Assembly: GCA_016294105.1 (NCBI GenBank)
Contig: JAEDCN010000015.1
Coordinates: 1 to 53,204 of the forward strand
Reading direction: 5' to 3'
DNA from: Treponema sp.
Lineage (GTDB): Bacteria; Spirochaetota; Spirochaetia; Treponematales; Treponemataceae
Length of the DNA stretch: 53,204 bases
Shown here: positions 41,840-49,858 of the stretch, piece by piece
Layout: each line of letters starts with the position of its first letter
Numbering within the stretch: the stretch's first letter is position 1
The notes under the pieces: model-generated
Database searches by the model: none
Told to the model about the DNA's origin: nothing
Seen by the model: the letters and a program-made list of their open reading frames with translations, nothing else
Translations under genes and position numbers: made by a program

Positions 41840-42706
41840 TTACCACACTTCCAGTGTATAGGTAAGGCCGTATTCCTTTCCGTTTATGTCTGCAACAATA
41901 ATGGAAATGGTGTTCTTACCCTGGGTCAAGGTAATTTCTGTTAAAAATTGTTTTTCGGTGGTGGGGTAGGTTTCCTGGGCGTTGTAGGGCTTTCGTCCAA
42001 TAACCGCGAGCCAACGACCAGCACGGGTTAGGTTGTTGAAGGTGATAGCTTCCACCTCAGCTCCATTAACTACAACACGGGAACTGTAAGGAAAAAATCC
42101 CTGGTCACGGCCACGGTACAGCTTGTAGGTTCCCGCTGCAGCACTCTTTCTTCCACGTAGTTCAAAGGATTCCCCATTTCTTCCAACGGCGGTAATGCCA
42201 TATAATGATAAGGCTGGCTCCTGTTGAAAGCGGGGCATGAGGATTCGTGGATTTATGGCAGCTTCCTGCTCCGTATCTATAACCTGCAGCTCCAAGCTGT
42301 TTTGTCCAGTCTGCCAGCCAGAATAACCACTTGTTCCTAGCTTTGTTCCTTGGTTAACCTTTGGGGTGTCGGTGCTGGTGGACACCTGAGAAAGATTGCC
42401 GTAGACACTAAGGATGCTGTCTTCATGGGAAAGGATTACGGCATTGCCCAAGGGAGATTGGAACCAGCCCATTTCATTGGAGTTGCCGCCTAAAATTGCA
42501 ATGACAGTACCTGATTCTATGGCAGAAACATCGGCAGGTTCAGCAAAAATCAATGCATTGCTGTAGCTTCCTCCTCTCAGTTGACCAAATTGTGTGGAAA
42601 AGGAATTTTCCGTCACTCCTTCCTGGGGCCAGTCAAAGGCGGCAAGAGAAGCTGTTCCCAGTGCCACCGCTACCATCACACAGAATCTGAATATTTTTCC
42701 CTTCAT
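41840..42706 (-). CDS. M23-like exported protein lacking zinc ligands
   Basis: A 288-residue protein with a signal peptide (MKGKIFRFCVMVAVALGTAS). The central region follows the M23/LytM fold: SGTVIAILGG, GNAVILSHEDSILSVYGNLS, TKLGTSGYSG and NSLELQVID. The zinc ligands are missing: the HxxxD motif is absent and the HxH site reads YGN. It is therefore unlikely to cut peptidoglycan and more likely to bind it or to regulate another hydrolase. A C-terminal beta domain (about 170-288) follows. ATG 42706 has an AAAGGAG site. The upstream gene probably belongs to the same operon. Confidence 0.75.
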   Translation of the reverse strand: MKGKIFRFCVMVAVALGTASLAAFDWPQEGVTENSFSTQFGQLRGGSYSNALIFAEPADVSAIESGTVIAILGGNSNEMGWFQSPLGNAVILSHEDSILSVYGNLSQVSTSTDTPKVNQGTKLGTSGYSGWQTGQNSLELQVIDTEQEAAINPRILMPRFQQEPALSLYGITAVGRNGESFELRGRKSAAAGTYKLYRGRDQGFFPYSSRVVVNGAEVEAITFNNLTRAGRWLAVIGRKPYNAQETYPTTEKQFLTEITLTQGKNTISIIVADINGKEYGLTYTLEVW

Positions 42707-42735
42707 CCTTGGCTCCTTTTTCAATAGCTTCTTCC

Positions 42736-43818
42736 TTATTTTCTTGTTAAGTCAATCTTGGAAATCTTTGTGTCCCGGCCCACGTACAGGTCTCCATCAG
42801 TAACATTGATGAAGGCCGCCGCTGCTTTAAAGCCAAAGGAACCGATTAAGGTGCCATTTGTTTCTATTAAATAGATATTGTAGCGGCCAGAATCCTTGGT
42901 AAGGACACAAATCAAACCGTTTTCGTTACATTCTTCAATGGCAAGGATGTTGCCCTTGAGTGGAAGCTCCTTTGTTTTCAGGAGAGTGCAATCCACAATG
43001 CCAATTCCTGTTCCACTGGCATAAAAAACCATGCTCTCATCCTTGCTGAATTGCACCAGCACTGGTTCCCGCTGGTTTTTTCCCAAATAGGTGTGGAATA
43101 CCACCTTGTTCACCCCATTCCGTTGCTGGGTTAGGACGAATCGCTGCTGGTCAATGCCAGAGACACAGGCTAGCTGATTTCCAGAGGGAGACAGAGCTGT
43201 TCCTAAAATAATGGGATAGGTGCTGCCTCCTGGCTCAAAGGTTTGCACCAATTCTCCTGTGCTGGAAAAAATAAAAACAGTACCGTCGGCATAGCCGATG
43301 GCAGCACCTGCTTCGGAGGAAGAAAAGGTTACAATAGGGGCTGCATGCTCAAATTGCCACAGCTTGCCCTCTTCCTTGCTGTATTGAGAAACGCCATAGC
43401 CACCTGGTCCAAAAAGATACAGCCGGTCATCAGCAAAAAAGGGAAAGCCTGCTCCCTCTAAATAAAAATCTGGTTGCCCTGCTTCAACGGGAGTGCTCAC
43501 TTGGTACACAGGAATTCTGGTAGAATCTGGAGCATAGGTTGCTCGGTACTCTGGTGAAATGGTGGCATGAAAGGGATAGCTTTCCATCATGGTTATTTGT
43601 CCATCCTGGGTAAAATATCCCATATTTTGTCCCAGTTGAAAGGGAATTTGTGTTGCCGATGTATTTCCAGTGCCTTGATTTTCTTGGAAAATGGATGTGG
43701 TCCACTGGGGAGTAAGCTGTAATTCTGTGCTGAGGCTGCGAGGGGCTAAAAATGTGTAAAGTATTAAAAAGCCTACACTTGCAAAAACAATGATATGAAT
43801 ATTTTCCTTGATTTTCAT
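42736..43818 (-). CDS. Membrane-anchored beta-propeller-like protein, function unknown
   Basis: A 360-residue protein with an N-terminal transmembrane or signal-anchor segment (about 8-26). Repeated strands follow, such as AAIGYADGTVFIFSSTGELV and AAFINVTDGDLYVGRDTKI, that resemble beta-propeller blades. No catalytic motif is seen. It lies just upstream of the M23-like gene and is probably co-transcribed, suggesting an envelope role. There is no Shine-Dalgarno, and the promoter places the transcription start at the ATG. Confidence 0.65.
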   Translation of the reverse strand: MKIKENIHIIVFASVGFLILYTFLAPRSLSTELQLTPQWTTSIFQENQGTGNTSATQIPFQLGQNMGYFTQDGQITMMESYPFHATISPEYRATYAPDSTRIPVYQVSTPVEAGQPDFYLEGAGFPFFADDRLYLFGPGGYGVSQYSKEEGKLWQFEHAAPIVTFSSSEAGAAIGYADGTVFIFSSTGELVQTFEPGGSTYPIILGTALSPSGNQLACVSGIDQQRFVLTQQRNGVNKVVFHTYLGKNQREPVLVQFSKDESMVFYASGTGIGIVDCTLLKTKELPLKGNILAIEECNENGLICVLTKDSGRYNIYLIETNGTLIGSFGFKAAAAFINVTDGDLYVGRDTKISKIDLTRK

Positions 43819-43824
43819 TTTGTT

Positions 43825-43853
43825 ATGGTATAATAATAGTAGGAAATTGTAAA
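43825..43853 (-). promoter_or_regulatory. Promoter of the propeller-like gene, leaderless geometry
   Basis: TTTACA (43853-43848), 17-nt spacer, TACCAT (43830-43825), then ATG at 43818 (7 nt after the -10 box). It overlaps a TATAAT (43829-43834) facing the divergent cdd gene. Confidence 0.5.
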
Positions 43854-43865
43854 GAGAGGTGTCTC

Positions 43866-44297
43866 ATGGAACAGAAATCACGGATTATTCCAGAAGAAAA
43901 ATTCAAAGAGCTTTATGACGCAGCCTGCAGTGCAGCAAAGAATTCCTATTCTCCCTATTCTCATTTTCCTGTGGGGGCAGCGCTGCTGATGGAGGATGGT
44001 TCAATTATAAAGGGAGCAAACATAGAAAACCGCTCCTTTGGCCTTACCAATTGTGCTGAACGCAGCGCTATCTTTACCGCCATGTCTGCAGGATATGGCA
44101 GCTTTGTGGCTTTGGTGATTGTGACCCCAGCCAGCGATTATCCCGTGGGCCCCTGTGGTGCCTGTCGTCAGGTGCTGACAGAATTTGCTCCAGGAGAAAC
44201 ACCAGTGTGGTTCGGTCCCAAGTGGGAAAACATGGTAAAGACCACCCTGGGTGAGCTGTATCCCTACGACTCCCTCCACGAGCTAGCTTCCACATAA
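43866..44297 (+). CDS. cdd: Cytidine deaminase
   Basis: A 143-residue homotetramer-type cytidine deaminase for pyrimidine salvage. The zinc site is NCAERSA (Cys and catalytic Glu) and PCGACRQVLTEF (two Cys). The substrate-binding part is SPYSHFPVGAALL. The start has an AGAGAGG site and TATAAT at 43829-43834. It is divergent from the propeller-like gene. Confidence 0.95.
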   Translation: MEQKSRIIPEEKFKELYDAACSAAKNSYSPYSHFPVGAALLMEDGSIIKGANIENRSFGLTNCAERSAIFTAMSAGYGSFVALVIVTPASDYPVGPCGACRQVLTEFAPGETPVWFGPKWENMVKTTLGELYPYDSLHELAST

Positions 44298-44391
44298 AAT
44301 CCTTCTGTTTGTGGATAATTTATTGAGATGTATTTGCGAGAATAGCCCCTGTCTATACGGTATTGCGAGTTAATTCAAGTTCTTGCAAGCC

Positions 44392-44420
44392 TTGACATAA
44401 AACGGTAAACAATGCAAAAT
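44392..44420 (+). promoter_or_regulatory. Promoter of the HTH-EIIA gene
   Basis: TTGACA (44392-44397), 17-nt spacer, CAAAAT (44415-44420). Transcription should start near 44427, which bears on the choice of start codon. Confidence 0.6.
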
Positions 44421-44424
44421 AGGG

Positions 44425-45120
44425 GTGAATTTTGATAGATATTACAATCCACAAACAGAGGTTAACCACGTGATTGACGATATTCTGACCATAGATGAGG
44501 TTGCAAACTACCTGCGTGTATCTGAGCGGACAGTATACGATTGGGCTCAGAAGGGTGAAATTCCTTCTGGAAAGATTGGTACCGTATGGCGATTCAAGAA
44601 AAGTGAGATTGAGAAGTGGGTAAACGATAGACTTTCTTCCAGTGCCCGACCAGCTGCTCCTTCTAGCATTGTTCAGGTGCGGAACATTCTTTCTCCCGAC
44701 AGAATCATCTTTTTGAATCATTCCACAAAGCAGGATGCCTTGGTGGCTCTTTCCAATGTGTTGGGAACTGCTCCCCAAATCAAAAATAGTCAGGAGCTTA
44801 CCGCTGAAATTCTCAAGCGAGAGGAATTGATGTCCACTGCCATTGGCCGTGGTATTGCCATTCCCCATGTGCGCTTGGCTTCCGTTACCGACTTGGTAAT
44901 GGCTGTGGGAATTTGCCGTAGCGACATCATCGATTTTCAGTCTATTGATGACACTCCCGTTCGCTTGCTGTTTATGATTGCAGCTGCCTATAATCAGCAC
45001 TCTTACTATTTGCAGACCTTGTCCTTCTTTAGTTCCCGCCTGAAAAGCGTGAGCCTGCGCGAGAACCTTCTGGCTGCTGAAACTCCCCTTGATGCCTACA
45101 ATTTGTTGCTGAGTGAGTAA
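44425..45120 (+). CDS. HTH-EIIA fusion regulator (PtsN-like)
   Basis: A protein of up to 231 residues. The N-terminal part is an excisionase/MerR-like helix-turn-helix (ILTIDEVANYLRVSERTVYD, then WRFKKSEIEKWV). The C-terminal 145 residues are a PTS EIIA domain of the fructose/nitrogen type with the phosphorylated His in GRGIAIPHVRLA. It may be a phosphorylation-controlled DNA-binding protein. The GTG at 44425 lies at the predicted transcription start. The in-frame GTG at 44470, with AGAGG 8 nt upstream, is a better initiation site and would remove 15 residues. Confidence 0.85.
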   Translation: MNFDRYYNPQTEVNHVIDDILTIDEVANYLRVSERTVYDWAQKGEIPSGKIGTVWRFKKSEIEKWVNDRLSSSARPAAPSSIVQVRNILSPDRIIFLNHSTKQDALVALSNVLGTAPQIKNSQELTAEILKREELMSTAIGRGIAIPHVRLASVTDLVMAVGICRSDIIDFQSIDDTPVRLLFMIAAAYNQHSYYLQTLSFFSSRLKSVSLRENLLAAETPLDAYNLLLSE

Positions 45121-45187
45121 GCTAATCTGATTTTAATTGAAATAATGAGTTAAAGGCTGGATATACAATCGAGCCTTGCCAAAAGAA

Positions 45188-45230
45188 AAGGGATTGCCAA
45201 GAAGTTTCCTTCTTGCAATCCCTTCTTTTT
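45188..45230. terminator. Bidirectional terminator
   Basis: AAGGGATTGC and GCAATCCCTT with inner AAGAAG/CTTCTT, followed by seven T on the plus strand and an A-rich flank that gives T on the other strand. Confidence 0.85.
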
Positions 45231-46892
45231 TTACTTTGTCAAATACAATGCCTCTGAAATGCTGAAGGCTCGGTCTCCAATCTTTTCTAGCTGACGCACC
45301 AAGTCAATGTACAACAGCTCCGATTTTACGTCGGCACCACTTTCCAGCCGCTTTCGAGCCACCTTCTTCAGGTTCTTGCGGAACAAATCGATTTGGTCCT
45401 CGATGGTTTTTGCCTGACTCAGCTTGTCCTCACTTAAATGCCGGTTGATGTTGTCTCGGATAAAAAGCACAAATCGGTTAACCAGCTCCACGTAGGGATC
45501 CAGCCGATCGAGGTCTTCTTGGGCAAAGGTCATGTTCTTTTCCACGCTGCGGGTCAGAAGAAGTGATACGCTGTGGCAGTCGTCGGTGATAGATTCCAGC
45601 TGAGCCACCACTTCCAGCATCTGGGAAACATTGTTCCGCTGGTTGTCCGTCAGGGGCAAGTCCATGCAGTGTACCAGATACTGGGAAATTGCGTGATGCA
45701 TTTGATCGGCATAATCTTCATCTTGAACTTGTGCTAGCTTAAAAGCTTCAGTAGCAGCTGTAGTTCTGTCTGCAAAGGTACTTCGGATGCGCTGGAACAT
45801 GCGGGTAACTACCTCTGTCATGTCGGCAATTTCCTTTTCCACCAGTAGGATGGCACCAGCTGCATGCTCCGTCTTTCCTGGCTGGGGCATTTCCAGATGA
45901 TACAGGTCGGGAGTCTCGTCCTCCTTGGGCTTTACCAAACGCTCTGTTAAGGCAGCAATTTGGTTTACAAAGGGCAGGAAGATAAGGGTATTCACAGTGT
46001 TAAACACAGTGTGGAGCATGGCGATATGGGTGGTGATAGTATTCTGATCTACAGGACCAGGAACAAGTACATCCACTAAAGCTAGCAGGGGATGGAAGAA
46101 AATCACTGCCAAAATGGTTCCCGACACATTGAACAGTACGTGAACCAGGGCGGCTCGTCGGGCATTTACCTTTGTTCCAATGGAGGCAATCACCGCGTCG
46201 ATGGTGGTTCCGATATTGCTTCCTAACACCATTGCCGCAGCAAATTCCCAGGGCAGTAAGCCGTTGTAGGACATGGTCAGGATAATGGCGGTGGCGGCAC
46301 TGGAGGAGTGGATAATCATAGTGATAACCATTCCTGCCACGATACCTAAGAAGATACTGAAGGCACCCTTGTCGGTAAAGTTTGCTAGGAAGGCCACATT
46401 GTCGGCACTGATTTCAGGCATAATGGAAGAAAGCATATCCAGTCCCAAGAACAAAAGACCAAATCCCATGAGGGCTTCTCCAATAGCCTCTTTTTTTAGT
46501 CTTTTTACGGAAATCAGTAGGAAGCCCACACCAAACAGAGGAATTGCAAAGGCAGAAATGTCGAACTTGAAGCCAAAGAGGGAAACAATCCAAGCGGTGA
46601 TGGTAGTTCCGATATTTGCACCAAAGATAACGCCTACTGATTGTTTAAGAGTTAAAAGTCCTGCATTTACAAAGGACACTACCATTACTGTGGTAGCACT
46701 GGAGGACTGGATAATCATAGTAATAAATAGTCCTGTTATAATAGCCAGAACTCTGTTTCCAGTCATTAATCCAAGAATCCGCTGGAGACCTTCTCCTGCA
46801 GATTTTTGGATTCCGTCGCTCATCATCTTCATGCCGTACAGGAGCAGTCCTAGGCTTCCGATAAGCTGAAATAAAAAAGATATAATGTTCAT
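45231..46892 (-). CDS. Na/Pi cotransporter family protein with PhoU-like domain
   Basis: A 553-residue membrane protein. The two inverted halves carry the signature QSSSATTVMVVSFVNAGL and HSSSAATAIILTMSYNGLL, in eight or more helices (residues 1-315). The C-terminal 210 residues are a helical PhoU-like domain. It should import phosphate with sodium. No pst or pho regulator gene is nearby. There is no Shine-Dalgarno, and the promoter gives a leaderless start. Confidence 0.9.
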   Translation of the reverse strand: MNIISFLFQLIGSLGLLLYGMKMMSDGIQKSAGEGLQRILGLMTGNRVLAIITGLFITMIIQSSSATTVMVVSFVNAGLLTLKQSVGVIFGANIGTTITAWIVSLFGFKFDISAFAIPLFGVGFLLISVKRLKKEAIGEALMGFGLLFLGLDMLSSIMPEISADNVAFLANFTDKGAFSIFLGIVAGMVITMIIHSSSAATAIILTMSYNGLLPWEFAAAMVLGSNIGTTIDAVIASIGTKVNARRAALVHVLFNVSGTILAVIFFHPLLALVDVLVPGPVDQNTITTHIAMLHTVFNTVNTLIFLPFVNQIAALTERLVKPKEDETPDLYHLEMPQPGKTEHAAGAILLVEKEIADMTEVVTRMFQRIRSTFADRTTAATEAFKLAQVQDEDYADQMHHAISQYLVHCMDLPLTDNQRNNVSQMLEVVAQLESITDDCHSVSLLLTRSVEKNMTFAQEDLDRLDPYVELVNRFVLFIRDNINRHLSEDKLSQAKTIEDQIDLFRKNLKKVARKRLESGADVKSELLYIDLVRQLEKIGDRAFSISEALYLTK

Positions 46893-46898
46893 GGCCTA

Positions 46899-46927
46899 AA
46901 CATAATGAATGTTTTTTGTTTGCACAA
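46899..46927 (-). promoter_or_regulatory. Promoter of the Na/Pi transporter gene, leaderless geometry
   Basis: TTGTGC (46927-46922), 17-nt spacer, TATGTT (46904-46899), then ATG at 46892 exactly 7 nt after the -10 box. Confidence 0.6.
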
Positions 46928-46980
46928 TATCTATTTTTGTTAGATTTTTGTTAAGATTCTGTGAGTTGATGAGACAAAAT

Positions 46981-47021
46981 AAAAAAGGCTGGATAAAGGA
47001 AATGTTCCTTTTCTCCAGCCT
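46981..47021 (-). terminator. Terminator after the GltD-like gene
   Basis: On the minus strand AGGCTGGA (47021-47014) and TCCAGCCT (46993-46986) enclose an inner GGAA/TTCC stem and end in a run of T. Confidence 0.85.
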
Positions 47022-47048
47022 GTAACTATAAACCTTTATTGAACTATC

Positions 47049-48296
47049 TTAGCTTGCAGCCTCTTCGGTAGACTTAAGCGGCCGTCCCTGCAAATAAGCA
47101 TCCATAGCTTCTACCGCCTTCTTGGCAGTAGCAGCTGCCCGTACAACAGTATTGCTTCCCAAAACCACGTCTCCTGCACCAAAGATTCCCTCCTTGGATG
47201 ATTGGAAGAATTCGTCTACCTTCAGCAAGCCATTTTCTGTTACTACCAATCCGTCGGTGGTTTGTGCCAGCTTGTTCTTTGGCATTTGACTTACGGCAAT
47301 AATGGTGGAGTCGCTTTCCATCTGAATCAACTCTTCTTTATGACCGATTACCTTGTCGTTTTCGTCAAAGATACTTTCCTGAAACACTGGTCCCTTTTCT
47401 GTAATAGAAACAACCTGCATTCCGTATACAAACTGAGCACCATCAAGCTTGGCGTATTCAACTTCATGGTCGCTGGCTGCCACTCGCTTTGAGCGGGCAT
47501 AGAGGGTAACTTTTTCTACACCGTAGCGGAAGGCAGTACGAGCCACGTCCATGGCTACGTTTCCCATTCCCAGGATGGAAAGGCTCTTTCCCAGCTTGTG
47601 GCTGGCAGGATTCAACAGGTAGTCAATTCCAAAGTGAACATTGCTCAAGCTTTCTCCCTGAATGCCCAGCTTTTTAGGTCGCCATACACCAGTTCCAATA
47701 AAGATAGCCTTGTAGCCGTCTCGGAACAGGTCGTTAATTTCCAAGGCTCCACCAATGGTGGCATCAGTTCTAATCTGAATGCCCATGGCCAAAAGCTTGT
47801 CCTCGTAGCGATCCATCATGGAACGAGGCAGGCGGAAGTCAGGAATACCGTATCGCAACACCCCACCGATTCTGTTCTTGGCTTCAAAGATAGTCACATC
47901 GTAGCCTTTCTGACGCAGCAAAATGGCAGCAGAAATTCCTGCAGGTCCACCACCAATTACAGCCACCTTAATTCCATTTAATTCAGCCATGGGTAAGTCC
48001 ATTCTGTCCAAGCAGGCATCGGAAATATAGCGTTCAATGTTGGAGAAGCGGATGGGAGCTTCTTTTTTATTCAAAATACAGTGGCCCTCACACTGACTGG
48101 CGTGATCACAAACAATGGAGCAGAACAAGGACATGGGATTGTTCTGGAAAAGCATTTGTCCAGCTTCCCTGATTTTATTTTCCTTGAACAATGAAATTAC
48201 CTGTGGAATTGGTGTGCTAATGGGGCAGCCCTGCATACACAGGGGTTTCTTACAGTTGAGGCATCTATTTGCCTCGGTTGAAATATACAAAGCCAT
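47049..48296 (-). CDS. GltD-like NAD(P)H oxidoreductase with Fe-S N-terminus
   Basis: A 415-residue flavoprotein of the glutamate synthase small-subunit type. Two N-terminal cysteine groups (CLNCKKPLCMQGCP and CSIVCDHASQCEGHC) bind 4Fe-4S clusters. The FAD site is AVIGGGPAGISAAILL and the NAD(P) site is LSILGMGNVAMDVA. C-terminal FAD contact: GIFGAGDVV. No glutamate synthase large subunit or NfnA-type partner adjoins. The electron partner is therefore open, and the gene could be a stand-alone GltD/NfnB/SudA relative. Confidence 0.85.
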   Translation of the reverse strand: MALYISTEANRCLNCKKPLCMQGCPISTPIPQVISLFKENKIREAGQMLFQNNPMSLFCSIVCDHASQCEGHCILNKKEAPIRFSNIERYISDACLDRMDLPMAELNGIKVAVIGGGPAGISAAILLRQKGYDVTIFEAKNRIGGVLRYGIPDFRLPRSMMDRYEDKLLAMGIQIRTDATIGGALEINDLFRDGYKAIFIGTGVWRPKKLGIQGESLSNVHFGIDYLLNPASHKLGKSLSILGMGNVAMDVARTAFRYGVEKVTLYARSKRVAASDHEVEYAKLDGAQFVYGMQVVSITEKGPVFQESIFDENDKVIGHKEELIQMESDSTIIAVSQMPKNKLAQTTDGLVVTENGLLKVDEFFQSSKEGIFGAGDVVLGSNTVVRAAATAKKAVEAMDAYLQGRPLKSTEEAAS

Positions 48297-48423
48297 ATAC
48301 GACCTCCAAATTCAAATTGAAAGGAAACTGCTGCTTCCTTCTATAAATAAAGACTTCTGCTGAAGTCCAAGGATAAATCTACACGGAGTATATTACAAAT
48401 TTGTAGTCATTACAATATTTTTA

Positions 48424-48452
48424 TTGAAAATTTTACTTTAATTTTATAGACT
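48424..48452 (+). promoter_or_regulatory. Promoter of the RluA-type gene, leaderless geometry
   Basis: TTGAAA (48424-48429), 17-nt spacer, TAGACT (48447-48452), then ATG at 48459, again 7 nt after the -10 box. The rest of the gap 48297-48423 shows no gene. Confidence 0.6.
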
Positions 48453-48458
48453 GTTTCC

Positions 48459-49820
48459 ATGTTTCCACCCCTTCCCCTTGAACCAGCCAAAAACCATGCC
48501 CAAGCCTTAATGCAGAAGCTTGATGAAAATCCTCTGTTCCAAGAAAGCTCATCAGGCTTGATGCTGGGAATCCTTGTGTGCCATAATCCAAAAACTGAAC
48601 AAGAGGTGGTGCTCAAGGCTTTTTCTGGCCAGTTTTTTGGTCAGTGGCTGGTGGAAGGCTGGGTTCCACCCTTGCTGAATGTGGAAAAATACACTGCCCA
48701 AGTTCAACAGGATGATGGTGCCATTCAAGCATTAACAGCCCAGATTCAGGATTTGGAAAAAAAGCTTTCACACAAACATGATTCTGATACAGCATTTTTT
48801 TCTGATGCAAAAAAAAGCAATTCTTCGATTTTAGATCAGCTGCAAGTATTACGTCTTCGTCGCCGCCAGTTGTCAAACCAATCCTTAGTAGCAATTTACA
48901 AGCTATACCAGTTTCCCTGTGCCGATGGTCGCACTAGAGGCTTTGCTGATTTTTATCCCGATTTTTCCCAAGGCAATTTACCTCCCACAGGTACTGGTGA
49001 TTGTTGTGCACCCAAACTCCTAGGGGCAGCCTTTTCCCAGGGCCTTGTTCCTTTAAGCCTAGCAGAATTTTTTTACGGAGCCACTACTGGCAACCGCTGT
49101 CACAAGAAATTCTATCCACCCTGTGACGAAAAATGCGGCTTGGTGTTGCCTATTATGCTGGGCTTAGAAATTTTGTATCAAGATGATTCTATTGTAGTAG
49201 TAAATAAACCTGCAGGGCTCCTTTCTGTGCCAGGGCGGGGGGAAGAAAATCAAGATTGTGTGGTGACTCGGCTCCAGCGGCTCTTTCCCCACTGTATCAC
49301 CCAGCCCTCTGTTCATCGCCTAGATCAGGATACCTCTGGCATCTTGGTACTGGCCCTGACTCAAGAAGCCCATCGAGAGCTTTCCCGTCAATTTATGAAG
49401 GGGACCGTTTACAAGGAATATGAGGCTTTACTGCGGGGGAGGGTAGTGTCTAGCGGCTGGAACCACTTGGAGCTTCCTTTTCGTCTTGATGTGGACAATC
49501 GCCCCCGCCAAATCTACGATGAGGTTCATGGTAAGGTGGGTATTACAGATTGGAAGGTTTTATCCTATCATCGCTGTAGCCAGGAAACAGCCCCAGACAA
49601 GGTGCTTACCCGAGTTTGCTTTGTGCCACGAACAGGCCGCACCCATCAGTTACGGCTCCATGCCATGCATCCCAAGGGCATTGGTATCCCCATCCAAGGG
49701 GACCGATTGTATGACCACCGTTTGCCAGGAGAGCGGCTCATGCTCCACGCCTGTCTTTTACGGTTCATCCACCCAAAAACAAAAATGCCGGTGGAATTCA
49801 TCTCACCGGCACCATTTTAG
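48459..49820 (+). CDS. RluA-family pseudouridine synthase with long N-terminal extension
   Basis: A 453-residue enzyme. The RluA catalytic domain covers about residues 235-453: ILYQDDSIVVVNKPAGLLSV, HRLDQDTSGILVLAL with catalytic Asp at 289, and RTGRTHQLRLHAMH. The first 230 residues are an extension with a coiled coil (about 85-140) and a Cys-containing region (GTGDCCAPKLLGAAF, then FYPPCDEKCG). The extension is also known in longer RluA relatives of other phyla and may bind metal or RNA. There is no Shine-Dalgarno. Confidence 0.88.
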   Translation: MFPPLPLEPAKNHAQALMQKLDENPLFQESSSGLMLGILVCHNPKTEQEVVLKAFSGQFFGQWLVEGWVPPLLNVEKYTAQVQQDDGAIQALTAQIQDLEKKLSHKHDSDTAFFSDAKKSNSSILDQLQVLRLRRRQLSNQSLVAIYKLYQFPCADGRTRGFADFYPDFSQGNLPPTGTGDCCAPKLLGAAFSQGLVPLSLAEFFYGATTGNRCHKKFYPPCDEKCGLVLPIMLGLEILYQDDSIVVVNKPAGLLSVPGRGEENQDCVVTRLQRLFPHCITQPSVHRLDQDTSGILVLALTQEAHRELSRQFMKGTVYKEYEALLRGRVVSSGWNHLELPFRLDVDNRPRQIYDEVHGKVGITDWKVLSYHRCSQETAPDKVLTRVCFVPRTGRTHQLRLHAMHPKGIGIPIQGDRLYDHRLPGERLMLHACLLRFIHPKTKMPVEFISPAPF

Positions 49821-49822
49821 CT

Positions 49823-49846
49823 TTATTCGGCTCGAATCGAAGTACT
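49823..49846 (-). pseudogene. Scar of a second guaB 3' end
   Basis: Read on the minus strand these 24 bp encode STSIRAE and a stop, the same as the last codons of guaB (49859-49882). Five of the seven amino-acid codons differ synonymously. It lies 12 bp beyond the guaB stop and looks like the remaining end of a replaced allele. Confidence 0.75.
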
Positions 49847-49858
49847 AGGCAGTACCTC

